From: Cytophagales bacterium
Lineage (GTDB): Bacteria > Bacteroidota > Bacteroidia > Cytophagales > UBA9547
Reading direction: 5' to 3'
Length of the DNA stretch: 23,756 bases
Assembly: GCA_025360395.1 (NCBI GenBank)
Contig: JANYCH010000217.1
Coordinates: forward strand, 1 to 23,756
Shown: positions 14,591 to 22,830 of the stretch, piece after piece
Numbering within the stretch: position 1 is the first letter of the stretch
How the letters are laid out: every line of letters starts with the position of its first letter
The notes under the pieces: generated by a model
Databases searched by the model: none
Told to the model about the DNA's origin: nothing
What the model saw: only the letters and a program-made list of their open reading frames with translations
Position numbers and translations under genes: made by a program

Positions 14591-16198
14591 ATGGCTGGTG
14601 GTAAAGAAACCCCAAGGCAAAAACTGATAGGCTTGATGTACCTTGTACTTCTTGCACTACTTGCCTTGCAAGTGAGTTCAGCTATTATGGAGAAATTTAA
14701 ATTTCTTGATGATAGTTTGCAACACGCAAATGGAAATGCTGATGTAGGTAATACTTCTTTAGAGAAATCTATTGCTAAAGCAGTTTCTGATAATGGAAAC
14801 AAAGCTGCTGATAAAGCTGTGCTTAATCAGGCTGTTATGGTTCGTAAAGAAGCTGCAGAAATAAAAACGTACATAGATAAACTTCGCAATGAAATTATTA
14901 CTAGTACTGGTGGACTTGAAGACCCAGAGGATCAAACTAGTATGTATAAAGGTGCTAAAGAAGAAACTGCTATTGAAATATTAATGGTAGGTGGCAATAA
15001 AAATGGTAAAGGTTATGCATTACAGAAAGAGATCAACAGCTTTGTAGATGATCTTAATAAGGCGATGAATGGAAAAAAGAAGTTCGATTATATTGCTAAG
15101 AATGCAAAGGAAGACAAGAGAATTCCTCAAAAATCGGAACAAAAATCCAAAGATTTCGCTGAATTAAATTTCGCTCAAACTCCTATGGTTGCTGCAATGG
15201 CAACACTTAGTAATTTGGAAGCTGAAGTTTTGAAGCACGAGGCTGATGCTTTGGGTTATCTTTCTCAAGAAGTTGGTGCTTCTGAACTTAAATTTGACAA
15301 TGTTTTTGCAATGTACAGAGCAGATTCTAGAGTTGTAGCAGCTGGTACAAAATATACTGCTGAATTGTTTATGGCTGCATCTTCTTCAACACTTAAGCCT
15401 ACTATTCAGGTTGATGGAAGAACTCTTACTGTTGATCCGGATGGTCGAGGTAAATTGGAATTTACAGCTACTGGTGGTGCTTACGATGCAGAAGGTAATG
15501 CAAAGAAATCTTGGACTGGAAAGATCACAATCAAAAACAAGGGTAAAGACACTACTTTCACGGTTAAAGGTGAATATGTTGTTGCTAAACCAGTAATTCA
15601 GATTCAATCTGCTTCGGTTTCAGCATTATACAAAAATTGTGGTAATGAATTGAATGTACAGGTTCCTGCTTTGGGTTCTACTTATCAACCCTCTTTCCGT
15701 GCTTCTGGTGCTGATATTATAACAGGCTCTAAAAAGGGACTTGTTACTGTTGTACCTAATTCTCCTAATGTTAAGCTTTCTGTATTTAGTGCAGGTAACT
15801 TAATTGGTGACCAGGATTTCAAAGTAAGGTTAATACCAAGACCAGAGATTGTTGCTTTAGCCGGTGGTAAACCGGTTGATACCAAACAAGGTATGAATGC
15901 TCCTGGGCCAAGATCAATCCAGATGCAGGCTAAGTCTGATGAAAGTTTTAAAACTTTCCTTCCTAATGATGCACGTTATAGAATTACTGAATGGAATGCA
16001 ATCTTAGTAAGAGGTAAACGTCCTGTAAGAACTAAAAACTTCAGTTCTGAATCTGGTGATTTTAATGATTTTAATTCTCAGGCTCAACCTGGTGACAGGA
16101 TTGTAATTGAGGTGAAGTCAGTAAAAAGGATGAATTTCAGGAATGTAATTGAAGATGTAAATGTTGGAACTCCAATTATCAACGTTCCTCTTAATTAA
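14591..16198 (+). CDS. gldM: Gliding motility/type IX secretion motor protein GldM (PorM)
   Basis: Partner of GldL; its single membrane helix inserts in the GldL ring and its long periplasmic part reaches the GldK/N ring. The 535-residue protein opens with the conserved MAGGKETPRQKLIGLMYLV, continuing as the only transmembrane helix (about 13-31) with no cleavable signal. A helical periplasmic domain covers about 32-230 and beta-rich domains follow to the end, including the LFMAASSSTLKPTIQVDGRTL stretch. The length agrees with GldM/PorM of other species (about 510-520). Third in gldKLMN. Confidence 0.96.
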   Translation: MAGGKETPRQKLIGLMYLVLLALLALQVSSAIMEKFKFLDDSLQHANGNADVGNTSLEKSIAKAVSDNGNKAADKAVLNQAVMVRKEAAEIKTYIDKLRNEIITSTGGLEDPEDQTSMYKGAKEETAIEILMVGGNKNGKGYALQKEINSFVDDLNKAMNGKKKFDYIAKNAKEDKRIPQKSEQKSKDFAELNFAQTPMVAAMATLSNLEAEVLKHEADALGYLSQEVGASELKFDNVFAMYRADSRVVAAGTKYTAELFMAASSSTLKPTIQVDGRTLTVDPDGRGKLEFTATGGAYDAEGNAKKSWTGKITIKNKGKDTTFTVKGEYVVAKPVIQIQSASVSALYKNCGNELNVQVPALGSTYQPSFRASGADIITGSKKGLVTVVPNSPNVKLSVFSAGNLIGDQDFKVRLIPRPEIVALAGGKPVDTKQGMNAPGPRSIQMQAKSDESFKTFLPNDARYRITEWNAILVRGKRPVRTKNFSSESGDFNDFNSQAQPGDRIVIEVKSVKRMNFRNVIEDVNVGTPIINVPLN

Positions 16199-16218
16199 TA
16201 CTTATAAATCAAATTAAT

Positions 16219-17238
16219 ATGTATAGGCCACTCATTATTATCCTATCTGTTTTATTAACTGTTGGTTCTGTTTCTGCACAAAAGAAAAAGAAATCAAAGG
16301 GTGCATCAGCTGCTGAAGTTGCCAAACAAAAAGCTGATGAAGAAGCTGCTGCTAAACAACAGGCTGCAGATTTAAAAAAACAGCAGGAAGATGCAGCCAA
16401 ATCTGCTCAGTCAGAAGCTGTAAAGGCAAAAAGAGATGCTTATTATGAATCTTTGAAATCTGGGTATAATCCATATTCAGTAAGGCCTATACATATTAAT
16501 AATCAAATGTACAAGAAGACGGTAATCCGTATGCTTGACCTTAGAGAGAAGCAGAATCAGCCAATTTTCTCTAAAGGAAAGGAAATTACAAGGATTATTA
16601 TTGATGCTGTTAAAGAAGGTAAATTGACTGCTTTTTCTAGTGACTCTTTAGAGTTAGGTAAGGTTTTTACTAAGGAAGAGTTTGAAAAAGGTTTAGTTAT
16701 CCCTTCTGATGCTCCAGCATTAACTCCGGAAGAACTTGAGTTTCAAAAAGCTCAGGGTGCTGAAGGAGGAGAGAAAGGTGCATGGGGAGCGGAAACTCCT
16801 GACGCATCAACTTTAGGCCCAAACTATTTTAATCCTGATGAATTATACCAGCTTGAGATAAAAGAGGATTATATTTTTGACCGTCAACGTTCAAGAATGT
16901 ATTATGATATGCAATGTTTTACATTGAAAATTCCTGCAGAAAAGAACATCAAAGGAATTGAGATCCCTATTGCTACTTTTAAATACAAAGATCTTGTAGA
17001 TATCTTTAAAAATGATCCAAGGGCAATATGGTTTAACTCACAAAATGATTCTGAGCATAGAAACCTGTCAGATGCATTTGATTTAAGACTATTTAGTTCT
17101 TATTTAATCAAGGTTAGTAATCCAAAAGATCAATTCTTAGCAGATATTTACACAGGTAGTGCTAAACAAGCAATTCTTGCTGCGCAATGGAAAGCAAATG
17201 AGCTTATGGAATTTGAGCACAATCTTTGGGAATTTTAG
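16219..17238 (+). CDS. gldN: Gliding motility/type IX secretion protein GldN (PorN)
   Basis: Periplasmic partner of GldK in the type IX ring complex. The 339-residue protein has a signal peptide (1-20, cut after SVSA), a Lys/Ala/Gln-rich low-complexity linker (about 21-75), and then the GldN domain starting VRPIHINNQMYKKTVIRMLDLREKQNQP (about 93-119), with later NPDELYQLEIKEDYIFDRQRSRMYY and ending HNLWEF. It is the last of gldKLMN, followed by a strong terminator. The charged linker is longer than I would expect in short GldN proteins but is common in this family. Confidence 0.94.
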   Translation: MYRPLIIILSVLLTVGSVSAQKKKKSKGASAAEVAKQKADEEAAAKQQAADLKKQQEDAAKSAQSEAVKAKRDAYYESLKSGYNPYSVRPIHINNQMYKKTVIRMLDLREKQNQPIFSKGKEITRIIIDAVKEGKLTAFSSDSLELGKVFTKEEFEKGLVIPSDAPALTPEELEFQKAQGAEGGEKGAWGAETPDASTLGPNYFNPDELYQLEIKEDYIFDRQRSRMYYDMQCFTLKIPAEKNIKGIEIPIATFKYKDLVDIFKNDPRAIWFNSQNDSEHRNLSDAFDLRLFSSYLIKVSNPKDQFLADIYTGSAKQAILAAQWKANELMEFEHNLWEF

Positions 17239-17252
17239 TATTTTCAAGACTT

Positions 17253-17295
17253 AGCATAAAAAAAGGGAAAACTTAGTTTTCCCTTTTTTTATGCT
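17253..17295. terminator. Bidirectional intrinsic terminator between gldN and the aminotransferase gene
   Basis: A perfect 20-bp stem with a three-base loop: the left arm is AGCAT, seven A, GGG, four A, C (17253-17272), the loop TTA, and the right arm is the exact complement (17276-17295). The A and T runs flank a GGG/CCC core, so the core GGGAAAAC hairpin followed by seven T acts as a terminator reading rightward. The mirror image serves the minus-strand aminotransferase transcript. It lies 15 bases after the gldN stop. Confidence 0.9.
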
Positions 17296-17323
17296 TTAAA
17301 AGGTTATAGACCATTTAAAGCAT
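17291..17323. repeat. Second inverted repeat overlapping the terminator
   Basis: ATGCTTTAAA (17291-17300) and TTTAAAGCAT (17314-17323) form a perfect 10-bp stem. One A-A mismatch follows, then a further three pairs (GGT with ACC). Its left arm shares the ATGCT bases with the right arm of the terminator, so in one RNA the full forms of the two hairpins compete. Confidence 0.6.
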
Positions 17324-17335
17324 AAGTGTTATGAG

Positions 17336-18553
17336 TTATTTTAATTTGGAAAGACTTGCTTTGATATTGGTTAACGCTTTTGTAAGATTTTCATCAGATG
17401 CTGCAAAAGATATCCTTATGAATCCCGGAGTTCCAAAGGCGTCGCCAGGTACGGTAGATACATGTGCATCGTTTAGTAGATATAAGCATAAATCCATTGC
17501 TTCGTTTATCTTCTGACCATCGGCAGTTGATTTGCCAAAATATGCTGATACGTTAGGATAGAAGTAAAATGCTCCCATGGGCAAATTAGTCTTTAAACCA
17601 GGTATTTCTTTCAATAAACCATATACTAAATCCCTTCTTCTAAGGAAGGCTTTATTCATTTCCCAAGTTGGTTCCATTATTCCTCCAATTGCAGCAACGG
17701 CAGCCTTCTGTGCAATTGAACAGGTTGCAGAAGTAACTTGACCTTGCAGTTTATCGCAGGCATCAGCTAGAGATTTAGGAGCCGCCATATATCCTATTCT
17801 CCAGCCGGTCATAGCATAACCTTTGGAAACTCCATTTACAAGGGCTGTGCGGTCCTTCATACCTTCAAAACTTGCGATGCTTACATGTTTTTCACCAAAA
17901 TTGATAAATTCATAAATTTCATCTGCAATAACATAGATGTTATCATGTTTCACTATTTCTGATGCTATATCCTTCAATTCTTTCTCTGAGAATACAGTAC
18001 CTGTTGGATTACAAGGTGATGAAAACATCACAACTTTTGTTTTGCTGGTGATAGCAGATTTCAATTGGTTAATAGAAGCTTTAAAATCATTTTCAATACT
18101 ACCTTCAATTAAAACTGGCACACCTTCGGCAAGTTTTACCAATTCTGAATAGCTAACCCAATATGGAGAGTAAATGATGACTTCATCCCCGGGATTTACC
18201 AAACAAAGAAGTGCATTGGCTATTGATTGTTTGGCACCAGTTGATACTACAATGTTTTCTGGTTTGTATTCTAAGTTATTGTCTCTTTTTAATTTGTTAA
18301 CTATAGCCGTTTTAAGATCAGGTATACCAGCTACCGGAGTGTAAAATGTAAACCCATCATCAATAGCTTTTTTAGCAGCATCTTTAATATGTTGGGGGGT
18401 CTGAAAATCCGGTTCGCCAAAACTAAGGTTAACAACAGAGATTCCCTGGGCAGATAATTCCCTGGCTTTTTTAGCCATTCCAATTGTTGCTGATTCTTCT
18501 AACGCGTTTATACGGTCAGACAGTGCTTTTAACGTTTCTGCTACGGCGCTCAT
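17336..18553 (-). CDS. aspC: Class I pyridoxal-phosphate aminotransferase (aspartate aminotransferase type)
   Basis: A 405-residue fold-type I aminotransferase, probably aspartate aminotransferase of the Igamma/Ib type. Visible residues are NLSFGEPDFQTP (42-53), YTPVAGIPDLK (71-81), STGAKQSI (104-111), NPTG (182-185), the cofactor-ring Asp in ADEIYE (Asp211), the Schiff-base lysine in SKGYAMTGWRIGY (Lys244), and a C-terminal GFIRISFA with the substrate-binding arginine. The start ATG lies 22 bases after a TATTTTTG promoter element. It is convergent with gldN, sharing the terminator, and divergent from agmatine deiminase. Prephenate or other amino acceptors are possible in this subgroup, so the symbol is a family-level call. 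Confidence 0.88.
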   Translation of the reverse strand: MSAVAETLKALSDRINALEESATIGMAKKARELSAQGISVVNLSFGEPDFQTPQHIKDAAKKAIDDGFTFYTPVAGIPDLKTAIVNKLKRDNNLEYKPENIVVSTGAKQSIANALLCLVNPGDEVIIYSPYWVSYSELVKLAEGVPVLIEGSIENDFKASINQLKSAITSKTKVVMFSSPCNPTGTVFSEKELKDIASEIVKHDNIYVIADEIYEFINFGEKHVSIASFEGMKDRTALVNGVSKGYAMTGWRIGYMAAPKSLADACDKLQGQVTSATCSIAQKAAVAAIGGIMEPTWEMNKAFLRRRDLVYGLLKEIPGLKTNLPMGAFYFYPNVSAYFGKSTADGQKINEAMDLCLYLLNDAHVSTVPGDAFGTPGFIRISFAASDENLTKALTNIKASLSKLK

Positions 18554-18575
18554 ATTTTGTTTATTTTGAAACGCA

Positions 18576-18583
18576 CAAAAATA
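18576..18583 (-). promoter_or_regulatory. Candidate -7 promoter element for the aminotransferase gene
   Basis: The minus strand reads TATTTTTG, identical to the element before cysC and an exact TAnnTTTG match, ending 22 bases before the ATG at 18553. No -33 partner is clear. A heptanucleotide tract lies directly upstream. Confidence 0.5.
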
Positions 18584-18609
18584 GTTAATAGTAAGTAGTT
18601 TCTAGTTGT
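18582..18609 (-). repeat. Degenerate heptanucleotide tandem repeat upstream of the aminotransferase gene
   Basis: Four units on the plus strand, TAGTTAA, TAGTAAG, TAGTTTC and TAGTTGT, lie in perfect 7-base register. On the minus strand, in the orientation of the aminotransferase gene, they read ACAACTA, GAAACTA, CTTACTA and TTAACTA. This resembles the tracts before cysC and recX. Confidence 0.55.
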
Positions 18610-18613
18610 TGAT

Positions 18614-18644
18614 TTTGAGTCTTTTTTGCGTCAACTAAATTTTG
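18614..18644 (+). promoter_or_regulatory. Candidate promoter for agmatine deiminase
   Basis: TTTG at 18614-18617 and TAAATTTTG at 18636-18644 resemble the -33 and -7 elements, with an 18-base spacer. The -7 copy has one extra base between TA and TTTG, so it is an imperfect match. It ends 36 bases before the aguA ATG. Confidence 0.35.
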
Positions 18645-18680
18645 CCCGATTAACTTAGTAGTTTTATGTTTTAATATTCA

Positions 18681-19745
18681 ATGGCAACTGTATTTAGTGA
18701 AGTTACTCCCGCAGAATTGGGGTTTTATATGCCCGCAGAGTGGCAAAGACAAGAAGCTACCTGGTTCTCATGGCCTCATAATGAGGAAACCTGGCCAGGT
18801 TTATTCGACAGGATTCCAGCTGTGTTTGCTGAAATTGTTTTTCACCTTAGTCAGAATCAATACGTCAAGATCAACGTCAAAGATGCTGAACAAGAATTAA
18901 GTGTAAGAAATATTTTATTGAAGGCAAATGTAAATTTGAAGTCTGTAAAGTTTTATCACATTCCCACCAATGACGCCTGGTGCAGGGATCATGGACCTAC
19001 CTTTCTAGTGCGAAATTTGAAAAGTTCTAGTGAAAAAGCACTTGTTAATTGGGATTTTAATTCCTGGGGAGGTAAATATCCATTTGAACTGGATAATGCA
19101 GTTCCAAAATCTATATTAAAATACCACAATTATAGATCTTTCAATCCGGGTATCGTAATGGAGGGTGGGTCTATTGAAGTAAATGGAACAGGTACAGTTA
19201 TAACAACCAAAGCTTGTTTATTGAATCAAAATAGAAATTCACATCTTGATCAGTTTCAAATTGAAGATTATTTAAAAGCTTATTTGGGTGTAAAGCAGGT
19301 TCTCTGGCTGGAAGATGGGATTGTTGGAGATGATACAAATGGTCATATTGATGATTTAAGCCGGTTTGTAAATGAAACTGCTGTTGTAACAATAATGGAA
19401 GAAGATCCTTCGGATGAAAATTTTAAAATCCTTCAGGAAAACACGGACTTATTAAAAAGCATGCGGAACCTGAATGGTAAGCCTTTTGAAATTATTACAT
19501 TGCCTATGCCAGCGCCTGTGATTCATTTGGGAGAAAGATTACCAGCGAGTTATGCCAATTTTTTAATAGCAAATAAAATAGTTTTAGTACCTGTTTTCCA
19601 AGATAAGAATGATAAGATTGCTTTGGACATATTGCAAAAATGTTTTCCAGATAGAAAGGTTGTAGGGATCAATTGCAGGGATCTTGTGGCTGGTTTAGGT
19701 ACTTTACATTGTATAAGTCAGCAGGAACCCTCCCTTAGTAATTAA
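18681..19745 (+). CDS. aguA: Agmatine deiminase (peptidyl-arginine deiminase-like family)
   Basis: Converts agmatine to N-carbamoylputrescine and ammonia, on the arginine-to-putrescine route. The 354-residue protein has the guanidino-group-modifying fold signatures: FYMPAEWQRQEATWFSWPHNEETW (15-38), NDAWCRDHGPTF (97-108), EGGSIEVNG (161-169), GHIDDLSRF (221-229, catalytic His222) and a C-terminal GLGTLHCISQQEP (338-350) with the nucleophile Cys344. All expected catalytic residues are present at the usual length. The partner N-carbamoylputrescine amidase is not in the window. It is followed after 29 bases by nuoB on the same strand. Confidence 0.93.
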   Translation: MATVFSEVTPAELGFYMPAEWQRQEATWFSWPHNEETWPGLFDRIPAVFAEIVFHLSQNQYVKINVKDAEQELSVRNILLKANVNLKSVKFYHIPTNDAWCRDHGPTFLVRNLKSSSEKALVNWDFNSWGGKYPFELDNAVPKSILKYHNYRSFNPGIVMEGGSIEVNGTGTVITTKACLLNQNRNSHLDQFQIEDYLKAYLGVKQVLWLEDGIVGDDTNGHIDDLSRFVNETAVVTIMEEDPSDENFKILQENTDLLKSMRNLNGKPFEIITLPMPAPVIHLGERLPASYANFLIANKIVLVPVFQDKNDKIALDILQKCFPDRKVVGINCRDLVAGLGTLHCISQQEPSLSN

Positions 19746-19774
19746 TATTGAGTATTTAGATTAAATAATGTAAT

Positions 19775-20311
19775 GTGGAAGCTTTAAATCTATTACCTGA
19801 ATCTTTAACTAAATCTGGTGAAGGTGGTTTGGTTATTACCAAAGTGGATGACCTTTTGAACTGGGCAAGATTGTCTTCAATATGGCCAATGGGATTTGGA
19901 TTAGCCTGTTGTGCTATAGAAATGATGTCAACTTATGCATCAGGTTATGATTTGGATAGATTTGGTGTGATTCCAAGAGCAAGTCCAAGACAATCTGATG
20001 TGATGATTGTGGCTGGAACAGTTACTTTTAAAATGGCTGACCGGGTAAGAAGGTTATATGATCAAATGCCAGAACCCAGATATGTCATTTCTATGGGTTC
20101 CTGTTCTAATTGCGGTGGTCCATATTGGGAACATGGATATCATGTTGTAAAAGGTGTAGATAGGATTATTCCTGTCGACGTCTATGTTCCGGGGTGCCCT
20201 CCCAGACCTGAAGCTCTAATTGGTGGAATATTAAAACTTCAGGAAAAAATCAGGGATGAGAATGTATTTGTTCCTCGTAAACTTTTGCAAATATTAAACA
20301 AGAGAGTTTAA
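19775..20311 (+). CDS. nuoB: NADH-quinone oxidoreductase subunit B (complex I)
   Basis: Carries iron-sulfur cluster N2, the last electron carrier before quinone in complex I. The 178-residue protein has all four cluster ligands: Cys45 and Cys46 (GLACCAIEMM), Cys110 (SMGSC) and Cys141 (VPGCPPRPEALIGG). Other conserved stretches are NWARLSSIWPMGFG and YDLDRFGVIPRASPRQSD. It appears functional. The only in-frame start is the GTG at 19775; the ATG two bases earlier (19773) is in another frame. No other nuo gene is beside it: aguA is upstream and mrdA faces it. Its stop overlaps the mrdA stop by four bases. Confidence 0.93.
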   Translation: MEALNLLPESLTKSGEGGLVITKVDDLLNWARLSSIWPMGFGLACCAIEMMSTYASGYDLDRFGVIPRASPRQSDVMIVAGTVTFKMADRVRRLYDQMPEPRYVISMGSCSNCGGPYWEHGYHVVKGVDRIIPVDVYVPGCPPRPEALIGGILKLQEKIRDENVFVPRKLLQILNKRV

Positions 20312-22230
20312 TGCTTTCTTGTTTTGGACATTTTTTCTTTAAAATATTTCCTCAGGACCAGCTTTACATTAGCATAGTTTGAGTCCAGACCTTCCCTTTT
20401 TAATAAGACACTTGCCAAAGCTTCATTGTATTTAATAAAGTTTTTTGCCTGCATTCTTTCTTCAATTTCTTTTCTTTTAACTGTATCAGTTAAGTATTTT
20501 TCAATCATTAAACTTGCAATTGGAGCAGCCCATTTGTCTCCAAAACCTGCGTTTTCTACATAAACAGCAATCGCTATTTTTGGATTATATCTGGGGGCGA
20601 AAGCCATGAATACTGAATGGTCTTCCCCATGAGGATTTTGTGCCGTACCTGTTTTACCACAATAAGGAATGCCTTCGATATGCGAACGATATGCAGTACC
20701 AAAATCCACAACATCAAACATCCCATTGGATACAGTGGTATAATTTGCCTGATCTATTTTAGTATAATTTTTCTTCAAGTAAACTGGATCTACCATATTT
20801 TTATCACCAATTTTTTTTATGATATGAGGTATATAATAATAACCTCGGTTCGCTACAGTAGCTGCGACATTTGCCATTTGAAGGGGAACTACTAATATTT
20901 CTCCCTGGCCTATCCCTAAAGAGAATATTGTTTTAAAAGCCCAACGGTTTTCTCCATAAACTTTATTATAAAAGGCATGAGTTGGCACCCGACCGCTTTT
21001 TTCGTTGGGCAGATCAACACCTAATTTGGTACCAAGGTTGAAACTTTTCACATAATCATACCAAATATCAAAACCTTTGGCAGCATCAACATAGGGATTT
21101 GAAGACAAGCCTCTTTGGAGCATTGAATTGTATAGTACATAGAAATATGGATTACATGAATGCTGAATTGCCCCCCGCATCCCGATTGCAGGTGGATGGT
21201 TGTGGCAGTTAATCAATCCCTTGTTGCAGGGAAGAGACCTGTTGGAATCTATCAGATGATCCTGAAGGCCTATTAAGCTTTGAATGATCTTGAAAGTAGA
21301 ACCAGGTGGGTACATCGCCTGGAGCGCCCTGTTATACAAGGGTTTATAAGGATTTTTGCTGAGCTGATTATAATTTTTAGAAAATTGCTTGCCAACCAAG
21401 AGGTTAGGATCGTAAGTTGGCGCCGAAATAAGGCAAAGAATTTCTCCTGTTGATGGTTCTATTGCCACAATACTGCCGGTTTTACCTTGCATAATCTGTT
21501 CACCATATGCCTGGAGTTTAACATCGACAGTACTTGTCATGTTTTCTCCAGCAACCGATAAGGTATCCAATTCACCGTTTTTAAACTCGCCTTTTTCCGC
21601 CCCTTTAACGTCAACCATTACATAGCGTACTCCCCTTTTACCGCGCAATTGTTTTTCGTAAATTTCTTCTATACCGCTTATCCCGATATAGTCTCCGGAT
21701 TTATAATTGTCCTTTCCTAACAGCTCTATTCTTTCTTTACTCACTTCACCTATATAACCTAAAGCATTGGCCATGCATTTGAAAGGATAATCTCTAACTG
21801 AACGTGCCTGAACATAAAATCCCGGATAATCAACAATTTTATCCTGAACCCTGGCCCAGTCCTGTGTAGAAAGGGTAGGTATAAAAACAGAAGGTTTAAC
21901 TTTTGAATACCTTCTTGCATCTTTTAACCTTATTCTGACATCTTCTACAGTAAGGCCAAATGTGTTGCTGAATGCAACAGTATCAGGAATTTTAACATCT
22001 TTTGGTATGACCATTATGTCAAAGACCGGGGAGTTGGCAACCAGCATTTCACCTTTTCTATCAAAAATTACACCCCGGTAAGGATAAACCGTGATCCTTT
22101 GGATACTGTTCTGCATTGCAGAATCTTTAAAAGTTTGATCTATAGTCTGTAACCAAAGAAGCTTAAGCAGATAGATAACACCTACTGCAACGATGATAAT
22201 TTGAATGATATACTTACGTTGTTCTAGCAT
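20308..22230 (-). CDS. mrdA: Penicillin-binding protein 2 (peptidoglycan transpeptidase)
   Basis: Class B penicillin-binding protein that crosslinks lateral-wall peptidoglycan in the elongasome. The 640-residue protein has one N-terminal membrane helix (about 8-27), a pedestal domain with YRGVIFDRKGEMLVAN (51-66), and the transpeptidase domain with its three active-site motifs: STFK (311-314, nucleophile Ser311), SCN (358-360) and KTGTA (526-530). HNHPPAIGMRG near residues 344-353 is also PBP2-like. It follows mreD by 13 bases, the usual mreD-mrdA pairing, but rodA does not follow. The Lys/Arg-rich end is cytosol-like in composition but lies outside in the predicted topology. Convergent with nuoB. 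Confidence 0.94.
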   Translation of the reverse strand: MLEQRKYIIQIIIVAVGVIYLLKLLWLQTIDQTFKDSAMQNSIQRITVYPYRGVIFDRKGEMLVANSPVFDIMVIPKDVKIPDTVAFSNTFGLTVEDVRIRLKDARRYSKVKPSVFIPTLSTQDWARVQDKIVDYPGFYVQARSVRDYPFKCMANALGYIGEVSKERIELLGKDNYKSGDYIGISGIEEIYEKQLRGKRGVRYVMVDVKGAEKGEFKNGELDTLSVAGENMTSTVDVKLQAYGEQIMQGKTGSIVAIEPSTGEILCLISAPTYDPNLLVGKQFSKNYNQLSKNPYKPLYNRALQAMYPPGSTFKIIQSLIGLQDHLIDSNRSLPCNKGLINCHNHPPAIGMRGAIQHSCNPYFYVLYNSMLQRGLSSNPYVDAAKGFDIWYDYVKSFNLGTKLGVDLPNEKSGRVPTHAFYNKVYGENRWAFKTIFSLGIGQGEILVVPLQMANVAATVANRGYYYIPHIIKKIGDKNMVDPVYLKKNYTKIDQANYTTVSNGMFDVVDFGTAYRSHIEGIPYCGKTGTAQNPHGEDHSVFMAFAPRYNPKIAIAVYVENAGFGDKWAAPIASLMIEKYLTDTVKRKEIEERMQAKNFIKYNEALASVLLKREGLDSNYANVKLVLRKYFKEKMSKTRKH

Positions 22231-22243
22231 GTTCTCTTTCCAA

Positions 22244-22759
22244 TTAAGCCAGTTTATTGGAAGAAAGAATGTACTGCATAAGGATAAAAGTAAAGCTGGT
22301 TAGAATTGTGCTTAAAAAACTCCTGAAAAAAGTAGTGAAGAAATTGGCAAAACTGAAACTTTCGAGAAAAAACAGGAAAAAATGATGAGATGCTACCAGT
22401 ATTAAAGTATAAGATATTATCCACCGTATTCCTAAAATATGTACCGAAACCGGAGTATGTTCATCATAACCCCCTGAAGGAGTAATAAACTTCACTACGG
22501 TTGGCCTGATAAAAGCCATAAGCGTACAAGCAGCAGCGTGCAAGCCCGGTGAATCATAAAAAATGTCAATCAGCAAACCATAACCTAAGCCTAACAACAA
22601 TAGAAGGTTTTTGTTGGTGGACATTGGTAAAAGCAATAGAAAATACAGATATGGAAAACAGAAAGCAAGGCCGAATATCCCGAACTTGAAAAAGAAGATT
22701 TGGATAAGGAAAAGCAATAAAAAATTGAGAATTATCTTAATAATGTCGGTTGCCGTCAT
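22244..22759 (-). CDS. mreD: Rod shape-determining protein MreD
   Basis: Inner-membrane elongasome protein, 171 residues with about five hydrophobic helices: IIKIILNFLLLFLIQIFFF (near 6-24), a second from about 27, LLLLLGLGYGLLIDIFYD (about 52-69, the conserved MreD segment), and two more towards the C-terminus. I chose the ATG at 22759, not the TTG at 22786. The ATG has AAGGA four bases before it, while the TTG sits inside an inverted repeat. The shorter N-terminus MTATDII also resembles other Bacteroidota MreD. It pairs with mrdA, but upstream is guaB rather than mreC. Confidence 0.88.
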   Translation of the reverse strand: MTATDIIKIILNFLLLFLIQIFFFKFGIFGLAFCFPYLYFLLLLPMSTNKNLLLLLGLGYGLLIDIFYDSPGLHAAACTLMAFIRPTVVKFITPSGGYDEHTPVSVHILGIRWIISYTLILVASHHFFLFFLESFSFANFFTTFFRSFLSTILTSFTFILMQYILSSNKLA

Positions 22760-22763
22760 TGCT

Positions 22764-22770
22764 TCCTTCT
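22764..22770 (-). promoter_or_regulatory. Ribosome binding site deciding the mreD start
   Basis: On the minus strand AGAAGGA ends four bases before the ATG at 22759. Clear Shine-Dalgarno sites are rare in this window, so this favours the ATG start over the upstream TTG. Confidence 0.5.
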
Positions 22771-22779
22771 GATTTCTTT

Positions 22780-22804
22780 GATGCAATTTAATATAAATTG
22801 CATC
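22780..22804. repeat. 11-bp perfect palindrome between guaB and mreD
   Basis: GATGCAATTTA (22780-22790) and TAAATTGCATC (22794-22804) flank a three-base centre. It lies after guaB and 20 bases before the mreD ATG on the minus strand. No T-run follows in the direction of transcription, so it is not a simple terminator. An operator or mRNA hairpin separating guaB from mreD expression is possible. Confidence 0.55.
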
Positions 22805-22830
22805 TGTGAACTATATCTGTTATTTAAATA

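Noticed and set aside
22760..22786. A longer TTG start for mreD
   Set aside because: It lies inside an 11-bp palindrome, while the ATG at 22759 has a good ribosome binding site.
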